A DNA stretch of 64,000 nt from Planctomycetales bacterium ZRK34 (GCA_014873095.1 CP050848.1:3283850-3347849), one strand, 5' to 3'; numbered from the stretch's first letter, positions 19,022 through 29,057 are shown. Notes: generated by a model not told the origin, from the letters alone. Translations and numbers: made by a program.

Positions 19022-20176
19022 CTAAGCACACCTTTGGCCATCGGAACCAGCTTCCATGTCTGCCAGATACTGGTCGAAGCTGAGGGCATCACGCCAGCCT
19101 TGCATGCGGGCGAGTCGTGTTTGAAGTTCGCTGACGACGTCTTCGGGCGTTTCGCCGTGCCGTTTGCCTTCTAGTTGCACGAGTTGCCAATAGCCGTTCT
19201 TCGGTATGATCAAGAATACATATGTCGGACTTTGCCGTCGTGGACGGAATAACCCCAGGGCCGCAGCCCCTTCACGACACTCACGAACAAAAGTGCGAGC
19301 ACAGTTGTGGTACTTGTCGGCGATCACTGTCAGTTCAGACCCTGATTTTGCAAAGCGTAGGAAGTTGCCAAATAATTCCTCTTGATCCTGAAACGGCGGC
19401 GTCCACGTGACGGATGCATTCACCCGGTCTTCATACTCGACAAGTACCTGTTGCTCCCATTCCTCGGCCTCGTTCAATGACCTGATGCGTCGCGGGGTGC
19501 GTTCCGGCGCCAGTGCATTCACCAAGGCGACGACATTGCAGAGATGACCTAGTCGATGGCGAGGGATGCGACAGGTGGTCATGTCCTCAATCAGCTCAGG
19601 TGTCACGTGATTCCAAAGCATTTTCTGCCTTAGCATATGGATAATGGGTGGTGTGATGCTTGAAGCATGCACCACAAGCCGCCGTACGGATCAAGGCAAC
19701 CGCCGTATGGTGCGTACAGCATCCGGATTGATTGCGCTGGGTGTCATTTTTCGCAGCGTGGATGGAGGTATGCCTAGCATGGCTGCGAGATCGCTAGTCG
19801 ACCGCTTGATCAGCTGCAGTGGCTCGTGGCCCTTGAGCCCGAGCAGTGTGACGGCGGCAGATCGGTTTGGGTATTGTATGACGTGTTCGTACAGCTCAGA
19901 ATCCACAGACGCCAAACGTGCCACGTGCTATTGGATGCGGACGGAATAGTTTGTGACGGCCTTGAATAGCTGCGTGTCAACGTAACTCAGGAATTTATGG
20001 AAGGATCGGGCCTGCCTCAGCATGGTGATATTCTCAGCCGTATGTGACGTAAGCCGTGGCGGCGCATTGCCATTTGTGCAGGTGATCCCATCACGCTGCA
20101 AATGGGTTGACAACGGGCGTGCTCGGCACCTTCGTGCGGAACACCATACCTTGACGCAATTGTGCTCGAGTGGCAT
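19022..20176 (-). pseudogene. PcfJ-like gene broken by two in-frame stops
   Basis: Three open segments lie in one continuous frame: 20176-19928, 19927-19691 and 19690-19022. They are separated only by a TAG at 19928-19930 and a TGA at 19691-19693, with no frameshift, and the text on both sides reads as one protein of about 380 residues. The last third has DKYHNCARTFVRECREGAAALG followed by a beta-rich part and QLEGKRHGETPE, resembling PcfJ-like proteins from mobile elements (conserved HNC, then a Gly-Lys-x-N/H-like end). It is most likely a decayed mobile-element gene; the last 217 residues might still be made from a start near 19636. Confidence 0.6.
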
Positions 20177-20247
20177 TCTATCCGTAACTGGTTCGGGGAC
20201 GGTCCCTGAGCATTGCATATTTCGGCCTGCTTCCACGCTCAAAATTG

Positions 20248-22983
20248 ATGCCAGAAACCGACGATCTCAACTCGGGGCTGACACCAGACTTGGTAGCCTG
20301 CCTGGAAGAATGGGGCATCAAGTCCCTCACGGACATCCAGAAGAGGGCTGTAGCGAGAGGCGTGCCGACTGGAACGAGTGCGGTAATCTGTGCGCCGACT
20401 TCCTCCGGCAAGACGTTGGTCGGCGAACTTGCCCTAGCCAACGCAATGACCAGCGACTTAAACGCCTTGTATCTCGTATCGCACAAGGCACTCGCTGAGC
20501 AAAAGTATGCTGATTTTTCTGATCGCTTCTCATCTCCACGGTGGCAAGGCACGGCCACCGTTGGCATCAGCACGGGCGACCATGAAGAAGGTGATGTGAA
20601 CTGCCGTCTTCTCGTCTCGACATACGAGAAGGCGCTGGGTTTGGTGTTGGCGGGACGGTTGAAGGTGCCCAAGACTCTCGTTATCGCTGATGAGTTGCAG
20701 CTCATGGGTGAGGACGGGCGTGGAGCCGAGGTTGAAACGCTGTGCTCGCTGCTTCGTCAGCGGCAGCCCCATCAGTTTGTGGGCCTGACGGCCACGGTGG
20801 AGAACCCGGAAGAACTTGCTGCCTGGATGGGGTGTGAGACTGTCCACAGCACGACGCGCGATGTCGAGCTCATCCAGACGATTCTGTGGAACGAGCAACA
20901 ACACTCAGTGCGTTTCGGTCAGGAAGATGGCGAAACCAAGAACAGCACTTTTGGAACAGCTGATCTGAATGGCGTCGTCAGGAAGCTACTCCAGGATGGG
21001 TTGGGACCGGTTTTGGTGTTCACTGAAACGAGGCGTGAAGCATCGGAGCTTGCTGGCCAGTTCTCCGAGCGATGCCAGCGTTCTTCCGATGGCCTCATAA
21101 TCTGCAAGCAACTTGAGCTATTTTCGGAACCGACGGAGTCATCCCAGCAACTGATGGCCCACGCTGAGCGTCGAGTCACGTTCCACACGGCGGACCTGAC
21201 GCCGGACGAACGAACTGTAATCGAGGCGGGGTTTTCCACTAGCAGCTTTGACGTGTGTTTTGCGACCTCCACGCTGGCAGCAGGCGTCAATTTCCCGTTT
21301 CGCACCGTCGTGATATCCAAGTTGACCTACAGCTACGGTGACCGCGAAGGGAAGCTGTTCTCTCGGTCCGACTACCGTAACATGTCAGGACGGGCCGGAC
21401 GCCTTGGTTACCATGAAGATGGGCGCGCCATTCTCTTGCCCCGAAACGCTGCCGAGTTGAAGCACGCGAATATGCTCGTGCTTCCCGAAAATGACGATGT
21501 GCGCTCGAAGATGGTGGCACTAAGCATGCGTCGCACGGTGCTTTCGCTCGTCGCTGCCCGTGCCATATCGTCGCGGGACGAACTGACGGCATTCTTCAAA
21601 AACACCTTCTACTGGCATCAGGCATCGGAGCACAATCCAAAGCTCCTCGACGTGATCTTGGACAAGGCGCATAAAGCCATTGAGTGGCTCCTTTCAATGA
21701 AGTTTTTGGAGGAGAGCTACGGCACGATACAGACGACACCGTTGGGAAAATCCACTGCAATGTCTGGTCTGCTGCCAGAGACCGCAAAGCAGTTCGTCGA
21801 CCTTCTTGCAGCTAAGACTGACTCGCTGATCAATGAGTTCGTGAAGTACGAGATCGGGTTGATTCATTGGGCGCTGACGTGCCCGGAGTTCATGGGTGAA
21901 AAGCCGGATCGTTTTCTGCCATGGCCAGCTGGACGCATGAAGCCCGAGTCATCCGTCTTCATGCGCAGCACACCGCTGCTGACAGCATGGGATCGCAGCG
22001 ATGAGAAAGTCACGCGATGCACTCACGCACTGGGACTATTCATCCATGGCGAAGCTGAACGAAAGATTCGCTTCTTTACCGGCGTATCAGCCGGACATCT
22101 TCATCGTCTCGCTACCGACTTGAGCGCGATCATTGATGGACTACGCTGTGTTTCTGGGGCTGTGGATATTGGGTGCCCACAGGTGTTGACCAACAACATC
22201 GGCATGCTGTCCAGGCGAGTCCGATGGGGGACGCCGATCGAAGCAATTGATGTGCTGAGAATCGCCTCACAGAAGAAGGTTCCAGGATTCGGTCGTCAAC
22301 GAGTGATGGCGTTGCTGGCTAACGGGTTGGAGACGGTCATCGATGTGATTGCCGCTGGCAAGGATCGCCTCGTTAAGCTCCTCGGGGGCCAAGAGAGAGC
22401 GGACTCACTTGTGGCTGCGCTATCAGACAGTGTGACCGCTGCAGCTGTCAGATACGACCGTGTGCATCAGCAACTTGGGCAGGAGATCGGTGTCGAGGAG
22501 AAGGTTGCGAAGTGCAACAATAGTCTGGGTACTGAGTATGAAGATGCCATTTATGATCTCCTCAAGGAGGAGCTGAACTGGACGGTCGAACAAGTAGACG
22601 ATGGGAAGAGGCAGAATGTCCCCGACATTCTTCTTGAGCTTGGGGCCATATCCCTGCTCATTGAATGCAAGACGGTGACCAAGAAGCCGCCTCTGATTAC
22701 GAAGGAGGACGCATTCGCCGTATTGCAGAAGGCGGCAGACTATGATGGAGCGATTCGGCGTGTAACCTTGGGTAAGCCAGACTTTGATGAGCACTCAAAG
22801 AAGAAGGCGGCAGCATCAGCGGCAATTACTCTCGTCCAACACCACGTATTCATGGAAGGGCTGATGCGGGTGCTCACGGGACGGATGACTGCACAGGGAT
22901 TTGTTGAGTGGTTGGCAGAGCCTGGGGTTACCGATCTCAGTCGATTGCCTGGCACGCCTACTTATGTTGAAGCCGAGCAATGA
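20248..22983 (+). CDS. Ski2-type superfamily 2 helicase with C-terminal PD-(D/E)XK nuclease-like domain
   Basis: A 911-aa protein. The helicase core has DIQKRAVARG (Q-motif-like), APTSSGKT (Walker A, residues about 49-56), ADELQLMG (motif II as DELQ rather than DExH), GLTATVENPEELAAWMG (motif III, Ski2/Brr2 style) and NMSGRAGRLGY (motif VI, about 376). A helix-hairpin-helix-like segment follows at about 670-715 (VPGFGRQRVMALL). Residues about 760-830 look like a nuclease: YEDAIYDLL, VPDILLELG, LLIECKTVTKK, i.e. E-PD-ExK. DNA unwinding coupled to cleavage would suit anti-phage defence; that is inference. The FRG gene follows 58 nt later. I prefer the ATG at 20248 over the TTG at 20245. Confidence 0.8.
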   Translation: MPETDDLNSGLTPDLVACLEEWGIKSLTDIQKRAVARGVPTGTSAVICAPTSSGKTLVGELALANAMTSDLNALYLVSHKALAEQKYADFSDRFSSPRWQGTATVGISTGDHEEGDVNCRLLVSTYEKALGLVLAGRLKVPKTLVIADELQLMGEDGRGAEVETLCSLLRQRQPHQFVGLTATVENPEELAAWMGCETVHSTTRDVELIQTILWNEQQHSVRFGQEDGETKNSTFGTADLNGVVRKLLQDGLGPVLVFTETRREASELAGQFSERCQRSSDGLIICKQLELFSEPTESSQQLMAHAERRVTFHTADLTPDERTVIEAGFSTSSFDVCFATSTLAAGVNFPFRTVVISKLTYSYGDREGKLFSRSDYRNMSGRAGRLGYHEDGRAILLPRNAAELKHANMLVLPENDDVRSKMVALSMRRTVLSLVAARAISSRDELTAFFKNTFYWHQASEHNPKLLDVILDKAHKAIEWLLSMKFLEESYGTIQTTPLGKSTAMSGLLPETAKQFVDLLAAKTDSLINEFVKYEIGLIHWALTCPEFMGEKPDRFLPWPAGRMKPESSVFMRSTPLLTAWDRSDEKVTRCTHALGLFIHGEAERKIRFFTGVSAGHLHRLATDLSAIIDGLRCVSGAVDIGCPQVLTNNIGMLSRRVRWGTPIEAIDVLRIASQKKVPGFGRQRVMALLANGLETVIDVIAAGKDRLVKLLGGQERADSLVAALSDSVTAAAVRYDRVHQQLGQEIGVEEKVAKCNNSLGTEYEDAIYDLLKEELNWTVEQVDDGKRQNVPDILLELGAISLLIECKTVTKKPPLITKEDAFAVLQKAADYDGAIRRVTLGKPDFDEHSKKKAAASAAITLVQHHVFMEGLMRVLTGRMTAQGFVEWLAEPGVTDLSRLPGTPTYVEAEQ

Positions 22984-23041
22984 AGGGGTGCACTGCTAAC
23001 CTTCTGGATGTAGGAATGTTAGCAACCGACTGGAGCCGCCA

Positions 23042-23953
23042 ATGATTGAAGCTGTCCAGCACTATGCCGTGCATGAAGCGACCATTTCATCGCTGAGCGA
23101 GGTCCTCAGTACGGTGCAGGAGGTAGAACAATACGCGGCTGCTAAGAATCTTCAGGTGTTCTGGAGGGGCCAGTCTGACCATACATGGGGGCTTACGTCT
23201 TCGCTAGTGCGCGGCGTTTCCAGACTGACGATTCCTACTGACAAGCTTCTGAACACTATCGAAGACCGCATTCTCGATGACGGCATGAAGTGGATCGCAG
23301 AGATCTCCAACCCCCCATACGGTGAGCCACTGGCACGTCTAGCGTATCTGCAACACCATGGGATACCCACTCGGCTACTTGATTTCACAAAGAACGCGTG
23401 GATGGCCATTTTCTTTGCCGTGGAGAGCGGCGACGCAGTTGACGGACGGTTGTTTGCACTTATCGTTGATCAAGCATCTGCCCTCAATGCAACTCCGGCA
23501 GGCACCCCATGGCGAAAGTGGAAGACCAGCGAGGTTAAGGTGTGGGACCCGGTGGCCAGCGGGATCAACTTTCCACGTATCGCCGCGCAAGAAGGCGTTT
23601 TCGCCGTCGGACGACTTCCAAGCACTCAGCCACACCGAGTCGCGAAAGATAGCGTATTGGGGCAGAAACGGAGCTTGCTTGCGGAAGAGGTAAGAGGCAT
23701 TTTGTCCATCCCATTCAAGCTGTGCCCTCCCAAGCCGATTCCCCCCAACGCACGTCCGCCGATAGGATTGACCTTCCGGGTGCACATCGACAAGCAATCG
23801 GTTCGCCGGGACTTGAGGAAGGAAGGGCAAGGCAGAAGAGTCTGCCCACACCCACAGGCTATCACGCATCAACAGGTATATCCTGATGCGGATGGGATGA
23901 GATCGCATTCAGATGTGCTTCGCGGACTTGCTAAGGGCGTACTTGTCGTGTGA
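23042..23953 (+). CDS. FRG-domain protein
   Basis: A 303-aa protein whose ATG follows GGAG at 6-nt spacing. The FRG signature is clear: QVFWRGQSDHTWGLTSSLVR near residue 38, LAYLQHHGIPTRLLDFTKNAWMAIFFAVE near 100, and VYPDADG near the end. FRG-domain proteins (F/W-RG motif) are frequent in phage-defence loci and may be ADP-ribosyltransferase-like, but their activity is not firmly known. It is 58 nt behind the helicase-nuclease gene on the same strand, so the two may form a two-gene system. Confidence 0.8.
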   Translation: MIEAVQHYAVHEATISSLSEVLSTVQEVEQYAAAKNLQVFWRGQSDHTWGLTSSLVRGVSRLTIPTDKLLNTIEDRILDDGMKWIAEISNPPYGEPLARLAYLQHHGIPTRLLDFTKNAWMAIFFAVESGDAVDGRLFALIVDQASALNATPAGTPWRKWKTSEVKVWDPVASGINFPRIAAQEGVFAVGRLPSTQPHRVAKDSVLGQKRSLLAEEVRGILSIPFKLCPPKPIPPNARPPIGLTFRVHIDKQSVRRDLRKEGQGRRVCPHPQAITHQQVYPDADGMRSHSDVLRGLAKGVLVV

Positions 23954-24189
23954 TGCAGTACTCTGTGTTGAGGGCCCGGGATTACGCCGATTGTGCCCTC
24001 TGCTCATCCCAGCGCACTGGCAGATGCTTTCGCAGCTTCTCCAAGCTGAGACCGTCAGGTTCGTCGTTCATGAATGTTCTACGGCGCGGAGCCTAATAAA
24101 CCCTTCGGCGGTTAGTTGGAAAAATCTCATCATTGCTGGATACCCATTATCAAATAGTCGAAAGGTGGTAGATTTGATATGCTGCCTGA

Positions 24190-25227
24190 ATGGCTCTTCA
24201 CGATCGAATCCAAAAGATGCGCGACCAAGCCCTCAAGGCAGGACAATCACCGGTTGCGAACTCATACCAAGGGATTTCCAAAGAAAAGATTGTGGCTGTG
24301 CTGGCGAGAATTGACCGTAACACAGCTGACATCGTTGACGCAGTATTCGCACTTCTTGATGACCAGCATTCAAGCTGGTTCGCGAATGCGCCAAAAGGTG
24401 CAAAGTTTAGTGAGGGAGCTACAACCGCGCACATCGGTTGCCACATTGGCATTCTTCAGCGAGGAAAGAGCAAGCTCGACAGGGAAGGTCGTGATTATTG
24501 GCTGAAACCCTTATGGCAGATCGGCGCGATTGAAAAGGTATACCTGGATTCGTCCTTTGGGCGGTTTCTGCCGGGTCATCCGATTGCGAAATCGTCGAAC
24601 TCCGCATATCGGCTCGCCCCGAGTTTTGTTCATATCTTGCAGGCGCCGATGAGTGAGTGGGAACACCTACTCGCAAAATGGACGGTTGGTGATGCTGTCA
24701 GAAAGCGACTTGAAGTCCAGGCGCGGCTTGCGGAGAAGTCGCGAGAGGCCGTCGATACGAAACACAGCGATCTTATCCGAGCATCTATTGACTATTATGC
24801 GCCAACATTTCTGCCTGGATATGAAGTTTTGTATGTCGATGAAACAGATGGTGACCGTATCACCGAGAAAGATCGACAACGCTTGGCCAATGCTGGTGTG
24901 CGCATAGAACTGGCGGATGCCATGCCCGACGTGTTGCTGTGGAATCAAGAGAGCCGCCGCCTTTGGGTAATCGAGGCCGTCACCAGCGATGGAGAGGTGG
25001 ACTATCACAAATTTCAGCAGTTGCGGATGTTTGCAGAGCGTTCGGGCATGAGTGGCATTGGGTTCACAACCGCCTATCCCACCTGGCGTATTGCCGCATC
25101 ACGACAGGCGCGATACAAGAATATTCAGCCGGGTACCTTCATTTGGATTCAAGAAGATCCGACAAAGCAACACTATCTTTCGGTCTCGCCCGCTGACACG
25201 ATTGATATCGATCCGGGAGGTCAATGA
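24190..25227 (+). CDS. BsuBI/PstI-type restriction endonuclease
   Basis: A 345-aa protein. The last 105 residues have AMPDVLLW (PD at 246-247), WVIEAVTSDGEVDYHKFQQL (Glu 262) and GFTTAYPTW, the conserved ordering of the BsuBI/PstI restriction enzyme family, whose catalytic residues lie in this PD...E segment. The first 230 residues hold helical DNA-recognition-like text, including a possible winged helix around 55-100. Known relatives cut CTGCAG, but the site cannot be read from this sequence. The following gene overlaps its stop by 4 nt, and the cognate methyltransferase lies convergent beyond it. Confidence 0.8.
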   Translation: MALHDRIQKMRDQALKAGQSPVANSYQGISKEKIVAVLARIDRNTADIVDAVFALLDDQHSSWFANAPKGAKFSEGATTAHIGCHIGILQRGKSKLDREGRDYWLKPLWQIGAIEKVYLDSSFGRFLPGHPIAKSSNSAYRLAPSFVHILQAPMSEWEHLLAKWTVGDAVRKRLEVQARLAEKSREAVDTKHSDLIRASIDYYAPTFLPGYEVLYVDETDGDRITEKDRQRLANAGVRIELADAMPDVLLWNQESRRLWVIEAVTSDGEVDYHKFQQLRMFAERSGMSGIGFTTAYPTWRIAASRQARYKNIQPGTFIWIQEDPTKQHYLSVSPADTIDIDPGGQ

Positions 25228-26066
25228 TGGCACGTGCGAAAGCGCAAGTGATACACTATCCGACCTGTGTTCGGCATTTGAAACCGCGAAAAGATGTTCG
25301 TCTCAGGCACTACTTCCTATGTGACAAATGTGCGTCCACTTGGACTAAAGATGCATTTGATGGAAATGAACCACTTGCTGTGGGCGAATCTTTAAGCGGT
25401 ATCTGCCAACTATGCAACGAGCGGACCAAGGTTCGGTTGAGAACATGGTTCTTGTGTGACATCTGCCATCGCGTTGCCGGATCAATTGGCAGAAATCACG
25501 TTGCCGAGCAAGGAATTCTTGACTGGTGGGCTCATGCCGTAACACCTCGCATTCCTTACCTACGCATTGAGCAGAACGATCTGTCTGCATTGCGTCCGAG
25601 AAGGGATGGGGATATCTCGGGCGAAGGACCGCTCGATTTCCTGATTCGTGACAAGCGCAGTGGTAAGGTCGCATTCGGTATTGAGAACAAGACGGGACGA
25701 AGTTCGCTGCGAGACATGAGCGCATTTCAACTGGATATTTCCGATTGTGATTCCATCCTCCACCACATTCGCTCTTTGAGCGTACCCGCATATTTGATTC
25801 ATGCGCAAGTGCTGGAGGTGTGGACGCCACCGACGCACGGTTTTGAAGTGCATGGTCTTTGGTGGACAGATATCTATAGAATGGCAGAGCACTTCAGAGA
25901 TGTGCGTATCCGTCGGGATGAGAGACGAGGTGCAGCCTTCTTTCGAAAATCGGCTTTCGAGGATGTTGCAACCCTCGTCGATCACATTTGCGATGACGAC
26001 GCAAATCTCCGGTTGGTAAGGCAATTCAAGCAGAAGGGTGTCCCGGAACTTTACCAATTGGATTAA
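25224..26066 (+). CDS. CxxC zinc-finger protein with nuclease-like domain, restriction-system accessory
   Basis: A 280-aa protein starting at ATGATG overlapping the restriction-enzyme stop. The N-terminal 80 residues hold CDKC, CQLC and CDIC pairs in a repeated layout (RHYFLCDKC, RTWFLCDIC), a probable pair of zinc ribbons. The middle has GPLDFLIRDKRSGKVAFGIENKTG, i.e. D-x(n)-E-x-K, a good PD-(D/E)XK-type pattern. It may be a second restriction subunit or a specificity/accessory protein of the same system. The last residues overlap the convergent methyltransferase gene by 4 nt. I do not know a named family for it. Confidence 0.65.
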   Translation: MMARAKAQVIHYPTCVRHLKPRKDVRLRHYFLCDKCASTWTKDAFDGNEPLAVGESLSGICQLCNERTKVRLRTWFLCDICHRVAGSIGRNHVAEQGILDWWAHAVTPRIPYLRIEQNDLSALRPRRDGDISGEGPLDFLIRDKRSGKVAFGIENKTGRSSLRDMSAFQLDISDCDSILHHIRSLSVPAYLIHAQVLEVWTPPTHGFEVHGLWWTDIYRMAEHFRDVRIRRDERRGAAFFRKSAFEDVATLVDHICDDDANLRLVRQFKQKGVPELYQLD

Positions 26067-27598
26067 ATAAGAGAGTCGACTGCTTGATCCACCAGTTGTT
26101 GGTCGGACAGACTTTTACAATTGCGAGCCAGGGTTAGTAACTGTTTTCTAGTTGGATACGGCAATCGTTTGAGATCTGCGGCATTGACCTGTGTGTGGCC
26201 GCTAAAGAGTCGAAAGTATTCGTCGACAAGGGAGGAGTTAAGATAGATGGTCAACCCTACCGCTTCGTCTTTGGGAAGTCCGTTGCCAGATGTATGAATG
26301 TAATTGGTCTTGTTGTCGAAGCCGACGCGACAGGTACTAATCGCTCTGGGGTCATAAAGTGCGGCCACGATCCGGCGCCGTTCCTCTTTTGCAGAAAACC
26401 GTTTTATGAGAACATAGAAGCCTGAATCCACAAGCAGATCATCTGTGAAGGAATTGGCGACGATAGCGTTTGGTTTTCGTGTTTGACCATTCGGCCAGAC
26501 GACACGTCCTTCTTTCATATGTGCTGGGAAAATCAGCGGAACCGTGTCATCCGACGCTTCTTCCCGAAGATGCTCTCTGGCTCGAAAGTCGACGACGCGA
26601 CCCGTTGATGCGGTGAAACCTAACTCGTCCAATGTACCTCGAAGGGCCAACATACGTTCGCTGACCACGTCGCCCCGGTCATCAGCGATGACATGAATCA
26701 CCTGCTCAGGATCATCTTGGCGAACAATCTGATCGAAGCATACGGCCCGTTCTTCAAAGCCACCACCAGCTACCGTCTTGGATATGGTCACCTCAGACTC
26801 GTGGAGGCAATCGCGAGTGCCATGTATGATGATGTTCTCTTGAAGAACATCATCTGCTCTGAATGTTTCCGACCGAGATTCGTAGACATGAATTCGGTCC
26901 ACTGCGATTAGTTCGAAGAACTCGCGTCGGAATCTCCTGAAGTAAGGGCCATTGCAGAAACTCCGGGGCGTGATCGACACGAACTCGCCTCCATGGACGA
27001 GTTGGCGAGCGGCAAGCAACATGAAGGCTGCATATAGATTACTGACCTCAATCCCCATGTCGCGAAGAAGCTTTCGTTCGAGGGACCCGCTGTTGATTTT
27101 GTGATACGGCGGGTTCATGATCACTGCATCGTATTGGTCGCTGTCGATCGACCATAGAGCTTTATTGCGGTCGGCGCGATCGCGAATGTAGTCTGTCTTG
27201 CGAAGGTCATAGGCAAATGAAACACCTATTTCAGTGCAAGCTTTCTCACAAGCTTGAAGGGTATCCATGAGACCCGTCGCCATGTGTGCATCGACTTCAT
27301 ATGCTGTCACCATAATGGTTCGCGGGCGTTTCTTGCGAGAAATCTGGCCAGCGACGAATGCGGAGGTCAGGGCGCCTGTGCCTGCCCCAGGATCGAGAAG
27401 TCTAACGTGTTTATAGGCGCATGTGAATATGGACGACATGAAGCCAGCAACCTGAGGGGGTGTTGTAAATTGTCCCAGGGGCCCCCGTCGGGTCGGGTCA
27501 ATGCCGGCATTCACGGCGAGACGAATCTCCTCTGCTCGCCGGATGAGTTGCGAGCCGACTGACTGGTTTGCTCGGGTTATCTTGGTTGCAGGCACCAT
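26063..27598 (-). CDS. Type II N6-adenine DNA methyltransferase (BsuBI/PstI-like)
   Basis: A 511-aa protein. I take the ATG at 27598, at good spacing from AAGGTGG, rather than the GTG at 27610. It has RRGPLGQFTTPPQVAGFM, LLDPGAGTGALTSAF (SAM motif I) and IMNPPYHKI (catalytic NPPY), as in gamma-class adenine methyltransferases of the PstI/BsuBI group. The C-terminal half is the target-recognition region, ending DLKRLPYPTRKQLL. It is convergent with the restriction enzyme and accessory gene and should protect the host from them. R-M gene order and families agree. Confidence 0.85.
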   Translation of the reverse strand: MVPATKITRANQSVGSQLIRRAEEIRLAVNAGIDPTRRGPLGQFTTPPQVAGFMSSIFTCAYKHVRLLDPGAGTGALTSAFVAGQISRKKRPRTIMVTAYEVDAHMATGLMDTLQACEKACTEIGVSFAYDLRKTDYIRDRADRNKALWSIDSDQYDAVIMNPPYHKINSGSLERKLLRDMGIEVSNLYAAFMLLAARQLVHGGEFVSITPRSFCNGPYFRRFRREFFELIAVDRIHVYESRSETFRADDVLQENIIIHGTRDCLHESEVTISKTVAGGGFEERAVCFDQIVRQDDPEQVIHVIADDRGDVVSERMLALRGTLDELGFTASTGRVVDFRAREHLREEASDDTVPLIFPAHMKEGRVVWPNGQTRKPNAIVANSFTDDLLVDSGFYVLIKRFSAKEERRRIVAALYDPRAISTCRVGFDNKTNYIHTSGNGLPKDEAVGLTIYLNSSLVDEYFRLFSGHTQVNAADLKRLPYPTRKQLLTLARNCKSLSDQQLVDQAVDSLI

Positions 27599-27792
27599 TT
27601 GATTCACCACCTTATTTGGTGTCTGTTAGTATACTCCATCCGGCCGTTGGATCAAGATCAACTTGACGGTCGTGATAGCACCGCTTGTTGTTTCTGATCG
27701 TCCATGCGCTACGCCCCGGTTGTACTGTATCCCGTATTTGTGGAGACGTCCGCAAGCAAAAGCTATATATAGATCGATCGCCTCATCAGACC

Positions 27793-28116
27793 ATGACAGA
27801 CGAATACAGCGAACAGGATCATATTCGCCGAATCTACATCGCTAAGCTGGTGCAGCCTGAGAAATCTACGGCGCCTTACGTCTTGTGTTTGGAACGCAGA
27901 AACCACATATCAGCTTGGGAGGTCCTCACCAATCTCTCGATCGAGTATTTGGCCGGTTATCTCCGCAGCACCATGACCGAAGAACCTGCGGCAGAGATCG
28001 TCAACGGCATCCCTGACCATATTGTTGCCACCGTGCTGGATGTCGATGTCACGGATCTGGGCCCAGCGGAACAATCCGTGATTGAACGTCGCAGCGGTAG
28101 AACACTGACCGATTAG
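27793..28116 (+). CDS. Small hypothetical protein
   Basis: A 107-aa protein from an ATG at 27793 with no clear ribosome site. The text (YIAKLVQPEKSTAPYVLCLERRNHISAWEVLTNL) reads as a folded alpha/beta domain and ends in an acidic stretch with DVDVTDLG. No motif is recognised. It lies divergent from the methyltransferase and could be a late addition beside the restriction-modification genes. Confidence 0.5.
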   Translation: MTDEYSEQDHIRRIYIAKLVQPEKSTAPYVLCLERRNHISAWEVLTNLSIEYLAGYLRSTMTEEPAAEIVNGIPDHIVATVLDVDVTDLGPAEQSVIERRSGRTLTD

Positions 28117-28315
28117 CTATCAAGGCGCCAAATCCAAATGCTGACAGGTCACTTGCCGTGGATGACTGTTCATGCCATGGATAAACTTGAATCGCAGAAG
28201 TGGCTTGAATTGCTTGGCGTATAACGACTTGGCCTCATCCTCGTAAAAGATTTATTGCCGATACCGTGAAGGATGGTATACAACCCAGTTGAAGAATCAA
28301 TTCCTACGTCAAGAC

Positions 28316-28651
28316 CTATCGGTGAAACTTCATGATCTTGTCATAGAGTCTTGTTGGAATCTCATCGCGGACCGCTGTGTCCAAATCATCTATTTGCTTG
28401 GCCGCACGTTCGTACCGACCTTGGGTGATGTGGTCATAGATGACGCGGAGATCGCTGACGTCTGTGAATGTGAGTCCCGTGAGTTCGTAGTCCTTCTGAT
28501 TTAAGTATTCGTGTCCCTGCTGAATCAGGGCGTCTATGGATCGGGTGAACTGACCCAGGTCTTCTGAGAAATCCGACGCCTCGTAGGACGCGATGAGTCT
28601 GGATGGCAGCGTCACCCTCGGTTCGTCCGGTTGATCTTGATTTGTCATCAT
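28316..28651 (-). CDS. Small hypothetical protein
   Basis: A 111-aa acidic, mostly helical protein starting at MMTNQDQPDE, with no clear ribosome site. It contains no Cys and has helices such as DDLDTAVRDEIPTRLYDKIMKF at the end. It is 48 nt downstream of the zinc-binding gene on the same strand and may be co-transcribed with it. Function unknown. Confidence 0.5.
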   Translation of the reverse strand: MMTNQDQPDEPRVTLPSRLIASYEASDFSEDLGQFTRSIDALIQQGHEYLNQKDYELTGLTFTDVSDLRVIYDHITQGRYERAAKQIDDLDTAVRDEIPTRLYDKIMKFHR

Positions 28652-28699
28652 TCTGACAGGGGTTCGGAGTTTATCTAGTTTTCGGTGTTGGCGCTGTGC

Positions 28700-28912
28700 T
28701 TATGGGATACGCCGCGGCAGATTCGGGCGGTCCCGATCATCGAAGTGCTCGCTCAGGCACCGCGCACTGCAGAAGAACACCATGTCCCCCAGCGGGACAA
28801 GTCCCCTGGGTCCAACCACGCCTTCTTCCACGGTCAGCACATCCTCGCCGAGCTGCAGGATGCGTCCGCACTGGGCACATCGCTTCACGCCTTGCTGATT
28901 GTCATCATCCAT
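28700..28912 (-). CDS. Small zinc-ribbon protein
   Basis: A 70-aa protein from the ATG at 28912, which follows GGAGGTG at 7-nt spacing; this settles the start against a longer open frame to 29026. It has CAQCGRIL near residue 12 and FFCSARCLSEHF near 47, a C-x2-C...C-x3-C zinc-binding pair of the kind found in small regulatory or nucleic-acid-binding proteins. It is divergent from the methyltransferase/HerA operon and could regulate it. Confidence 0.65.
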   Translation of the reverse strand: MDDDNQQGVKRCAQCGRILQLGEDVLTVEEGVVGPRGLVPLGDMVFFCSARCLSEHFDDRDRPNLPRRIP

Positions 28913-29057
28913 TGGATTCACCTCCATGAGCCTGGAGGCTAGGCCGAGTATTTGTACGATCACCCGATTTACACTCCATGGTGTGCCGTTTGTTATTACC
29001 GCGCGGTACAGAGCAAAACAGTTCAAATCGTTTATCTACTGAATTCTTCCGCTCTCG

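Noticed and set aside
28685-28942. 85-aa plus-strand frame
   Set aside because: It is antisense to the small zinc-ribbon gene, whose GGAGGTG site and CxxC motifs decide the strand.
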